From assembly GCA_023229465.1 (NCBI GenBank), contig JALNZE010000035.1, positions 1-20,900 of the forward strand: a stretch of 20,900 bases of DNA, given 5' to 3'. Below are positions 15,444 to 20,900 of this stretch, piece after piece (position 1 is the first letter of the stretch; every line of letters starts with the position of its first letter). The notes beneath the pieces were generated by a model. The model made no database searches, was not told the origin of the DNA, and saw nothing but the letters and a program-made list of their open reading frames with translations. This DNA is from Chitinophagaceae bacterium. Its GTDB lineage: Bacteria > Bacteroidota > Bacteroidia > Chitinophagales > Chitinophagaceae. Made by a program: the position numbers and the translations under genes.

Positions 15444-16943
15444 TTGAGCGGAATAAAAAAATTAGCAGGACAAACAATATGGTATGGCGTAAGTTCTATT
15501 GCGGCGAGGTTTATTAATTATTTACTTACCCCCTATCTTACTTTCAAATTCACAGAATCGCAGTATGGCGAGATGTCGATTGTGTATGCATTTATTCCAT
15601 TTATGAATGTGGTATTTACCTATGGAATGGAAACCACTTTTTTCAGGTTTGCCAACCAGGGGGATAAGAAAAAGGTATATAATACAACCAGCTTATCATT
15701 AATTTTTTCGACGGTAGTATTGACTGTTTTATTAATTATGCTGCAACGCCCTTTGAGCGAATTATTGCAGGTAACGGCACACCCGGAATACCTGTCACTG
15801 TCTGCCGCATTGATTGCCCTCGATGCATTGTGCATCATCCCCTTTGCCAAACTGAGGCAGGATGGGAGGCCGGTGAAGTTTGCGCTCATAAAAGTGGGGG
15901 GCATACTGATTAATATTATCAGCATTTATTTTTTTCTCAGTATTTGTCCGCGTTTACTGGCACAGGATCCTTCGCATTGGATAGGCCGTTATTATGATCC
16001 CGGTTGGGTAGTTGGTTATGTACTATTGGCTAATGTGATTCAGAATGCCATTACCCTGCTATTGCTGAGCAAAGAAATGCTGGGATTTGAATGGAAACTG
16101 GATGGCGCTTTGTGGAAAGAAATGATGAAGTATGGCATTCCATTAATCATTGCGGGTTTTGCCGGTATGATTAATGAAACTTTTGACCGTATTATGCTGG
16201 GCTGGTGGGCGCCCGTGAGCAGCGTAGACGCGGCCAAGGCAGAAGTAGGTATTTATGCCGCCTGCTATAAATTATCCATCCTGGTTACGCTGGCAGTTCA
16301 GGCTTTTCGTATGGGCGCCGAGCCTTTCTTTTTTAAACAGGCACAACAGGAAAACGCGCCAAAAATTTATGCCAGGGTTATGAAGTTCTTCGTGATCACA
16401 CTCTGCTTCATGTTTTTAATGGTAGCCATGTACCTGGATGTATGGAAGCTTTTTATTCGCAATCCAAAAATGTGGGTGGGGTTAAAAGTGGTTCCCATAT
16501 TGCTGTTGGCGAATATGTTCCTGGGTATCTATTACAATTTAAGTATCTGGTATAAATTGGGAAATAAAACAATCGCGGGCGCTTATATCACCTTAATTGG
16601 CGCGGCAATTACCTTGTTGATTAACTGGCTGTTTATTCCATATTTCAGTTATATGGCCTGTGCCTGGGCAACTTTTGCCTGCTATGGAACAATGATGGTG
16701 GTGAGTTATGTATGGGGACAAAAAGAGTTCCGGATCCCCTATGCCACCAAAAAACTGGTTGCCTATATGGTAATGGTTGTTTTACTTTTCTTAGTACACA
16801 AAACCGCTATTTACTTTTTTATGGCCCAATGGTTTAGTATAAGTTTTGCCACATTACTGCTTACCTTTTTTTCCTGGTTTATTTTTGTGATTGAGAAAAA
16901 AGAGTTTCAAAAATTTACCTTCACCGGGAAATATATAAAATAA
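15444..16943 (+). CDS. Polysaccharide/lipid-linked oligosaccharide flippase (MOP superfamily)
   Basis: A 499-residue inner-membrane protein with about 14 predicted helices, beginning at residue ~10 (TIWYGVSSIAARF) and ending near 485. The layout fits the polysaccharide biosynthesis (Wzx-like) branch of the MOP superfamily, which flips lipid-linked sugar units to the periplasm. Conserved-looking polar residues sit inside helices, for example NETFDRIMLGWW near 246-257 and the following amphipathic AFRMGAEPFFF. The start is TTG: a stop codon lies in frame at 15429-15431 and no ATG lies between, and MSGIKKLAGQT is the expected beginning of this family. No glycosyltransferase or polymerase genes are nearby, so the substrate is unknown. 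A short basic tail closes the protein. Confidence 0.88.
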   Translation: MSGIKKLAGQTIWYGVSSIAARFINYLLTPYLTFKFTESQYGEMSIVYAFIPFMNVVFTYGMETTFFRFANQGDKKKVYNTTSLSLIFSTVVLTVLLIMLQRPLSELLQVTAHPEYLSLSAALIALDALCIIPFAKLRQDGRPVKFALIKVGGILINIISIYFFLSICPRLLAQDPSHWIGRYYDPGWVVGYVLLANVIQNAITLLLLSKEMLGFEWKLDGALWKEMMKYGIPLIIAGFAGMINETFDRIMLGWWAPVSSVDAAKAEVGIYAACYKLSILVTLAVQAFRMGAEPFFFKQAQQENAPKIYARVMKFFVITLCFMFLMVAMYLDVWKLFIRNPKMWVGLKVVPILLLANMFLGIYYNLSIWYKLGNKTIAGAYITLIGAAITLLINWLFIPYFSYMACAWATFACYGTMMVVSYVWGQKEFRIPYATKKLVAYMVMVVLLFLVHKTAIYFFMAQWFSISFATLLLTFFSWFIFVIEKKEFQKFTFTGKYIK

Positions 16944-16969
16944 TCCATTCATTTTCCCTGCGTAATCTC

Positions 16970-16999
16970 CGCTCCATCGGCCTTGAGCGTCTGTTTTTT
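16970..16999 (+). terminator. Weak intrinsic terminator after the flippase gene
   Basis: CGCTC (16970-16974) pairs with GAGCG (16985-16989) around a 10-nt loop; a run of six T (16994-16999) begins 4 nt later. The stem is short. It lies 26 bp after the stop and overlaps the last codon of the convergent lipoprotein gene. Confidence 0.35.
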
Positions 17000-17495
17000 A
17001 TTTTTTGAAATAAAATCCGAGTTCAGTTTCAATATTGGTCATATCCAACAATCGTGAAGAGGTCTGCCCATCAAAAACAATCAGTCCTGAGGGATCATTT
17101 TTGGTATCCAGATCAAGGTACTCACTGTTTCCATTCAATTTTTTAAAATGCAGGTACCGCACATGCCGGGCTTCCATAATTTTTATAGCCGGGTAGTATT
17201 TCTTTAACACAATCCGGGAATACCGCATCTGGTAAAAATTTTCATGCTCGAAACTTTTATAAACGCCCGGATCCGTTATTGCCCTGATTTGTAAATCCTG
17301 CAAAGAATCCGGATGGTAAAATACAGCGGATGGCGCGTTGATGAGTAAGGTATCCTTATAATTACCTGGCGGCTTGGTGCCGGCAGTAGTTGAATTTGAT
17401 TGATTAGCGCTTTGAACAGGTTGCTGCCGTACAGCATCTGAACAGGCTTGCATTATCAGTAAAATCAATACTATGAGCCATTTTCGAAATTTCAT
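16998..17495 (-). CDS. Lipoprotein of unknown function (165 aa)
   Basis: I do not recognise this family. Residues 1-17 form a signal peptide with lysine/arginine at the start, a leucine/isoleucine-rich core and a lipobox-like MQAC, making C18 the lipidation site. A low-complexity Ser/Thr/Gln/Asn linker follows (about 20-45), typical of outer-membrane lipoproteins in this phylum. The folded part (about 48-165) is rich in aromatic residues and lysine, with YKSFEHENFYQMRYSR near 79-94, and ends in GFYFKK. It lies after the DUF5777-like gene on the same strand but is separated by 180 bp containing a probable terminator, so it is probably not part of that operon. Confidence 0.75.
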   Translation of the reverse strand: MKFRKWLIVLILLIMQACSDAVRQQPVQSANQSNSTTAGTKPPGNYKDTLLINAPSAVFYHPDSLQDLQIRAITDPGVYKSFEHENFYQMRYSRIVLKKYYPAIKIMEARHVRYLHFKKLNGNSEYLDLDTKNDPSGLIVFDGQTSSRLLDMTNIETELGFYFKK

Positions 17496-17603
17496 TTTAC
17501 CGGTTATTTGAATTTTTACCTACAGAACCAATGAAAAAATAACCATCATACACAGGGATCCTTATCACCGGTACAATTTAAAACAAATCTGGTACAGGTT
17601 ACT

Positions 17604-17639
17604 AAAATAACAAAGCCCCCTAAAAAGGCAGCTTTGTTA
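17604..17639 (-). terminator. Terminator of the YceI/cytochrome/DUF5777 operon
   Basis: On the minus strand TAACAAAGC (17639-17631 read in reverse) pairs perfectly over 9 bp with GCTTTGTTA (17616-17608), with additional partial pairing inside the 14-nt loop, followed directly by TTTT. It lies 37 bp after the DUF5777-like stop and closes the operon. Confidence 0.6.
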
Positions 17640-17675
17640 GTAAGTAAAATCCAGTTCCCTAAATATCCTTTCATG

Positions 17676-18650
17676 TTACCAATTCCACAACCTGGTAATA
17701 TTAAATCCAATCACAAATTTACCACCGGGTACTCGTTTGCCGTCTGATGCTGTATAGTTAAAAGGACTGTTTGTGTTATACAGGTTATTCCGCTGTGGGC
17801 TCAACAATGAATAATTACCCAGAAATAGCTGGAACGCGTGGTTACTCGTATTGAACTCAAGTCCTAAAGACACATTGGGATTAGGGTTATTGGTATTATG
17901 TTTTGTAAGGGGCTGATCATAGTTAAAAATCAGTGAAGTTACATTGGTTAATTTATACCTGCCGGAAAGGGCGATGGCCAGGTGATCAAAATTCATTTCT
18001 TTAAATACTTCCTGCCCTGTGCTGTCGTTTTTAGTATAATATCCATTTACAGAATTCTGATGGGAAATGCTGGCTGCAACCTGTAAAGACAGTTTATCAT
18101 TTATCTTCCTGGCAATAATGAGTTGGTTAAAAGATAATATTCTTTGGGACTGAAATTTGAATAAGCTGTTATCCGGGTCCTTTCGGGTATCAAAAGAGAT
18201 ATTGCCGTAATAAGTAACACTTACCGGATATTTTCCCGGGGTTTGTGTTATAATTGAATATTTGGCGCTCGCGTCCCATAACATATTACTCTTGGTAATG
18301 CCAATACCCACATTCAAACGGCTAATGGGGGCATAACTAACACCAAGCCTGATATTGGAAGGTGCAAAGAAACCCCAGAAATCATCATAACCTTTATCAA
18401 CTGTTCCAAACCTGTGCATGATATCCATTTCGAAGGTTCCTTTCTGGGAAACCATTACTGACTGGTTATCGATAATCCATACGCTGGAAAAAGTATTTTT
18501 TACCGGTTTAGGTTTTGGAGGGGTAACTATTTCAGCAACTACCCCTGTACTGTCCTGCGCGGTAATTGCCGACTGGCATACAAACAGGAAACTTAACAGT
18601 AGAAGGAACCTGCTGATCCCACTGATAGATATATTAATTGTTGGTTTCAT
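17676..18650 (-). CDS. Outer-membrane beta-barrel protein, DUF5777-like
   Basis: A 324-residue exported protein. A signal peptide ends near A31 (ITA-QD), followed by a proline/lysine linker (PPKPKPVK, 44-51). The rest alternates short amphipathic strands with turns (for example SNIRLGVSYAPISRLNVGIGI, about 98-118) and ends in aromatic RLWNW, as in outer-membrane barrels. FEMDIMHRFG (73-82) and the adjacent FFAPSNIRLG fit the DUF5777 family as I remember it; a profile search would settle this. It is the last gene of a tight operon, 20 bp after the cytochrome-like lipoprotein. Family function is not established; by context it may be the outer-membrane passage of the module (inference). Confidence 0.82.
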   Translation of the reverse strand: MKPTINISISGISRFLLLLSFLFVCQSAITAQDSTGVVAEIVTPPKPKPVKNTFSSVWIIDNQSVMVSQKGTFEMDIMHRFGTVDKGYDDFWGFFAPSNIRLGVSYAPISRLNVGIGITKSNMLWDASAKYSIITQTPGKYPVSVTYYGNISFDTRKDPDNSLFKFQSQRILSFNQLIIARKINDKLSLQVAASISHQNSVNGYYTKNDSTGQEVFKEMNFDHLAIALSGRYKLTNVTSLIFNYDQPLTKHNTNNPNPNVSLGLEFNTSNHAFQLFLGNYSLLSPQRNNLYNTNSPFNYTASDGKRVPGGKFVIGFNITRLWNW

Positions 18651-18670
18651 TTCATTATTATTTAAATAAC

Positions 18671-19054
18671 TTAATTATTCAAAGCGCCATTTCTTATCCA
18701 ATCATAAATTTTCTGCCTGTCAGTAGCTGAAGGAATATATTCTCGCATCTCAGCATTCATTTTTTGATACATAATACTTTGCTTGGGCACAATGGTGTTT
18801 ACAAATCCGCCGCTAACAATTTGCAGATAGGATTCATCCAGCTTCATGTAGGGTTTGTGTGCCCCGGAAACATGACAGCCTGCCAATGCGCATTTAGTAT
18901 TCACCATCGGGGCGATCTCATTTTTAAAACTTACCGCCTGAGGTGGGCCATCCGGATCAACAGCAGCATCGGGCAGGATAACATCCCTGTAGCAACCTGT
19001 TAAACCGGTAACCATTATAATAAGGAAACCGACGTATATAATTAGTTGTTTCAT
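18671..19054 (-). CDS. Cytochrome c-like lipoprotein with CX4CH haem motif
   Basis: A 127-residue lipoprotein. The signal peptide ends in the lipobox LTGC with C21 lipidated. The domain VSFKNEIAPMVNTKCALAGC (41-60) followed by H61 is laid out like the planctomycete-type cytochrome c domain found in many Bacteroidota lipoproteins. It has four residues between the haem cysteines (C55-x4-C60-H61) in place of the usual two. M95, M99 or M103 could give the sixth iron ligand. The end, DRQKIYDWIRNGALNN, is the usual closing helix of this group. It lies 17 bp after the YceI-like gene and 20 bp before the barrel gene. Expected role: monohaem electron transfer at the envelope; haem attachment is inferred from the motif. 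Confidence 0.85.
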   Translation of the reverse strand: MKQLIIYVGFLIIMVTGLTGCYRDVILPDAAVDPDGPPQAVSFKNEIAPMVNTKCALAGCHVSGAHKPYMKLDESYLQIVSGGFVNTIVPKQSIMYQKMNAEMREYIPSATDRQKIYDWIRNGALNN

Positions 19055-19071
19055 TGTAATGCTGTTTTTAA

Positions 19072-19872
19072 TTACTTATTATGGAAGTTCATGTTGCATT
19101 CAATATCAATTTTATCGGAGATACTGGTACTGGCAATTCCAAAATCCCTGCAGTTAAACTGGAATTTTAACTGCAGACCAAATACCTCATATGCCGCAGC
19201 GGTGCCAAACTGCACTTTTGTTTTTGAAATATATTTTAGTTTACCTACGATTGATTTAGTGATAGGCGCGGCCAATTTACCTTTCCAGGTAAGATTAAGT
19301 GTAACGATATAATCATTGCTCAGTGGATCAAATTTAACTTCGGTTGTTTTGATCTTGGCAAGATTGGTTTCCGTAAGGTTCTGGGTACCGGCTACAATTG
19401 CTACAGTTCCCAACCCGGCAACATTACATCCGGCGTCTCTGCCGGGTTCACCGGTATTTGACTGATTCATCTGAACATAGCCATTAAAATAGGTTTTGCC
19501 AGGTTCATTTTCATAAAATGCCCAGGAAGAATCCAATAAAGGTTGTCCGGCGGTAACATAATTGATCGCTTTCGCATCGGTTACCTCATGCATACCAAAT
19601 TGATTGAACCTGCCGGTTAGCAATCCCGAAGCTCCCACATAATTGGTAGACCACATTGTACTTGAATGGACCTTATCAAGTTTCCATTCATCAACATTCC
19701 CTTTAGTCAAACTTCCGGGAAGGTGAATATTGGTACCACGGGTGATAACAGGGGCGTTTGAAGCCGCGGCTGGTAAGGGTGTTAAAGACTCATGGGTGCA
19801 ACTGGAAATGTAGCCATAACTACTGAAAAGGAGCAGGATAATCAGCAGGCTGTGGTTTTTAAGAAGTTTCAT
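19072..19872 (-). CDS. YceI-like lipoprotein
   Basis: A 266-residue predicted lipoprotein, first gene of the operon. The signal peptide ends at ISSC (C25). After a ~35-residue linker comes a YceI/lipocalin-like domain: WKLDKVHSSTMWSTNYVG (63-80), LTGRFNQFG (85-93) and NTGEPGRDAGC (139-149), which aligns with the family's TGN..RDxHL segment but with cysteine near the usual histidine/leucine. Other mature cysteines are C241 and C259. YceI proteins studied elsewhere bind polyisoprenoid lipids in a barrel; quinone or isoprenoid binding here is inference. Most YceI proteins are soluble and ~190 residues, so the lipid anchor and longer length are notable. Two FNR-like sites lie just upstream. Confidence 0.85.
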   Translation of the reverse strand: MKLLKNHSLLIILLLFSSYGYISSCTHESLTPLPAAASNAPVITRGTNIHLPGSLTKGNVDEWKLDKVHSSTMWSTNYVGASGLLTGRFNQFGMHEVTDAKAINYVTAGQPLLDSSWAFYENEPGKTYFNGYVQMNQSNTGEPGRDAGCNVAGLGTVAIVAGTQNLTETNLAKIKTTEVKFDPLSNDYIVTLNLTWKGKLAAPITKSIVGKLKYISKTKVQFGTAAAYEVFGLQLKFQFNCRDFGIASTSISDKIDIECNMNFHNK

Positions 19873-19911
19873 AAATAATATTTAAATGAATAGATTATAA
19901 AATCACTGATG

Positions 19912-19919
19912 TAAAAGTA
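19912..19919 (-). promoter_or_regulatory. -7 box of the YceI operon promoter
   Basis: On the minus strand TACTTTTA (19919-19912) matches TAnnTTTG at all but the last base, 39 bp before the YceI-like ATG. There is no -33 TTG at the normal spacing; the FNR-like site lies there instead, as in activator-dependent (class II) promoters. Confidence 0.45.
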
Positions 19920-19941
19920 GATCGGGTCTTTCAGGGGTAGT

Positions 19942-19955
19942 ATGATTTTTATCAT
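19942..19955. promoter_or_regulatory. FNR/CRP-like operator, proximal site
   Basis: ATGAT-TTTT-ATCAT is a perfect 5-bp inverted repeat with a 4-bp spacer. Its TGAT-N4-ATCA core equals that of the FNR consensus TTGAT-N4-ATCAA. Its centre (19948.5) would be about 41 bp upstream of the start site implied by the -7 box at 19912-19919, the classic class II activator position. Confidence 0.55.
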
Positions 19956-19963
19956 TACAAATA

Positions 19964-19977
19964 ATGATTTTTATCAT
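19964..19977. promoter_or_regulatory. FNR/CRP-like operator, distal site
   Basis: An identical second copy of ATGAT-TTTT-ATCAT, centred 22 bp upstream of the first (two helical turns, same face). The pair sits within a larger symmetric block: TAGTATGAT (19938-19946) mirrors ATCATACTA (19973-19981). Confidence 0.55.
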
Positions 19978-20148
19978 ACTATCTGGAACCCTGTATTATT
20001 TTATGGACAGGAATCCCCCTTTCCTGGCGCAAACAAGGATACGTTTTGTTTGTAGATAATCCTATGAAATTACTATTATTTGAGTCAAAGGGTACGGTAG
20101 AAAATACCGGGTATCGCGATAAAAAATACAAAAGTTGATGAAAGTGAA

Positions 20149-20673
20149 TCAGGATACCCTGGAACGTAAAAAACGCCTGTACAGTTGACTTAACCCAAAG
20201 ATCAACAATAGCGCTAAAAGATGTAAGAGAAGGCTTATGGTATATATTTTCATATCATTTTTCAGCACAGCCTTGTCAGCAACCCTACCTGTTTCCTGCA
20301 TAAAAAAATCCCCGATTAACAGGAAGAAAAAAAACAGTCCATGTAAAAAACTAAGTACCCGCTTATGGCTTATTGCAGGAATCCAGAAAAGCAGGGAACC
20401 CAGTCCCAGCAAGGTTACATAAGGATTTTGAATTCGTTCCAGGATATGTTCCATAGAATAATCGGGATATATATTCTTACACAGCAGTCCGAGGTAAAGG
20501 GTGCCCATTAAAGCGTAAGAATAAGGTAACAGCGATACTACCCGGCTTTGAATGGTATCTTTTTCCCTGGGTTTACCGGCTATGCTATGTACCAGCAGGT
20601 ATATTACCGGATAACCCGAAAAAAATAATAATAGTTCAAGCTTTTGCAGATAAGAAAAAAAATCCTGGTCCAT
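20149..20673 (-). CDS. Membrane protein of unknown function (~174 aa)
   Basis: I do not recognise this family. The protein has about four to five hydrophobic helices: near LELLLFFSGYPVIYLLVHSI, VSLLPYSYALMGTLYLGLL, YVTLLGLGSLLFWIPAI, VLSFLHGLFFFFLLIGDFF and ISLLLHLLALLLIFGLSQLY, with a basic tail (RRFLRSR). The frame extends to a GTG at 20682, but I prefer the ATG at 20673 (MDQDFFSYLQK). No catalytic motif is seen. It is on the same strand as the YceI operon but 276 bp upstream of it, with the FNR-like sites and operon promoter in between, so it is probably transcribed separately. The putative left end of an insertion sequence lies ~100 bp upstream and may have replaced part of its promoter. 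Confidence 0.7.
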   Translation of the reverse strand: MDQDFFSYLQKLELLLFFSGYPVIYLLVHSIAGKPREKDTIQSRVVSLLPYSYALMGTLYLGLLCKNIYPDYSMEHILERIQNPYVTLLGLGSLLFWIPAISHKRVLSFLHGLFFFFLLIGDFFMQETGRVADKAVLKNDMKIYTISLLLHLLALLLIFGLSQLYRRFLRSRVS

Positions 20674-20774
20674 TGTAAACACAATTTATCGAATATGCTG
20701 TAATTCGGTTACCTCATTTGCGGTTGCGACAATAATCCTACCAGTTACAAAAGCAGTATTCAGGCAGATATCCG

Positions 20775-20900
20775 CAGGGCAAACGCATCTAAATTTTAGG
20801 GAAGGGATGCGATAATTGAAGAAAATACGTTTATAGGGATAAAAGCATATGAACGGGATACTTCCTTTCTTCGATGATTTAAAGGATCCGAGAGTAGAGC
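20775..20900 (+). mobile_element. Left end of a probable ISAs1-family insertion sequence (cut by window end)
   Basis: The call rests on the transposase start at 20849. The putative terminal sequence begins CAGGGCAAACGCATCT (20775-20790), which resembles ISAs1-type ends as I remember them. Just inside is an inverted repeat CGCATC (20784-20789) / GATGCG (20806-20811). The other end and the target duplication lie outside the window, so the exact boundary is uncertain. Confidence 0.5.
20849..20900 (+). CDS. Transposase, ISAs1 family, N-terminal fragment (partial at window edge)
   Basis: Only 17 complete codons are visible: MNGILPFFDDLKDPRVE. The pattern F-x-x-L-x-D-P-R-x-E matches the start of the DDE transposase-associated domain of ISAs1/H-repeat transposases, where it is followed by a conserved HPL. 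The gene runs off the window, so integrity cannot be judged. There is no in-frame upstream extension of interest. The assignment depends on a short motif, but the putative IS end 74 bp upstream fits it. Confidence 0.6.
   Translation, partial: MNGILPFFDDLKDPRVE

Noticed and set aside
20008..20026. CAGGAA/TTCCTG hairpin between the membrane gene and the YceI operon
   Set aside because: It lacks a T run in either direction and lies over 120 bp from the membrane gene stop, so it is not supported as a terminator.
20064..20138. 24-codon frame MKLLLFESKGTVENTGYRDK... on the plus strand upstream of the YceI operon
   Set aside because: No promoter, no ribosome-binding context and no similarity that I recognise; a frame this short is expected by chance.
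20109..20159. Inverted repeat GGGTATC / GATACCC at the end of the membrane gene
   Set aside because: The 37-nt loop is long, one arm is within the coding sequence and no T run follows; a chance match is likely.

Overview
The window looks like chromosomal DNA of a Bacteroidota bacterium, most likely near the Chitinophagaceae (inference). The support is a secreted protease with a C-terminal type IX secretion (T9SS) sorting domain, an outer-membrane barrel resembling the DUF5777 family, -7 boxes of the Bacteroidota type TAnnTTTG upstream of several genes, and no convincing Shine-Dalgarno sequences. No tRNA, rRNA or CRISPR array was found.

Left edge (1-1380): a non-coding block of 60-bp tandem repeats and short GC-rich palindromes, then an AraC-family regulator on the minus strand with an unusual cysteine cluster. 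Housekeeping block (1539-7300): gyrB, a 68-residue protein of unknown function with a clear terminator, and convergent mfd (transcription-coupled repair). Secretion block (7436-12586): a small lipoprotein divergent from a 1273-residue modular subtilisin-like protease exported by T9SS, followed by a ferredoxin-NADP reductase-like flavoenzyme. Second housekeeping block (12626-15389): glyS, a MazG-type pyrophosphohydrolase, an AT-rich GxxExxY gene bracketed by oppositely oriented ACGAATT arrays, and the ribosome-rescue hydrolase arfB. A 14-helix polysaccharide flippase (15444-16943) starts with TTG.

Right part (16998-20900): a lone lipoprotein, then a tight three-gene operon on the minus strand: a YceI-like lipoprotein, a lipoprotein with a CX4CH putative haem site, and a DUF5777-like barrel. 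Upstream of it lie two identical ATGAT-N4-ATCAT sites exactly 22 bp apart, resembling a tandem FNR/CRP operator. The proximal site falls at about -41 of a plausible -7 box. An orphan membrane protein follows, and at the extreme right the first 17 codons of a probable ISAs1-type transposase with its putative left end.

The best candidate for an under-described system is the YceI/cytochrome/DUF5777 operon with its twin operator: an envelope module whose parts suggest lipid or quinone binding, electron transfer and outer-membrane passage under redox control. That combined role is inference. The second candidate is the GxxExxY gene with its inverted helically phased repeats and low G+C, which looks like an acquired cassette. 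Two of the best-supported promoters (araC, glyS) have both -7 and -33 elements with 20-bp spacing; elsewhere only the -7 box is visible.
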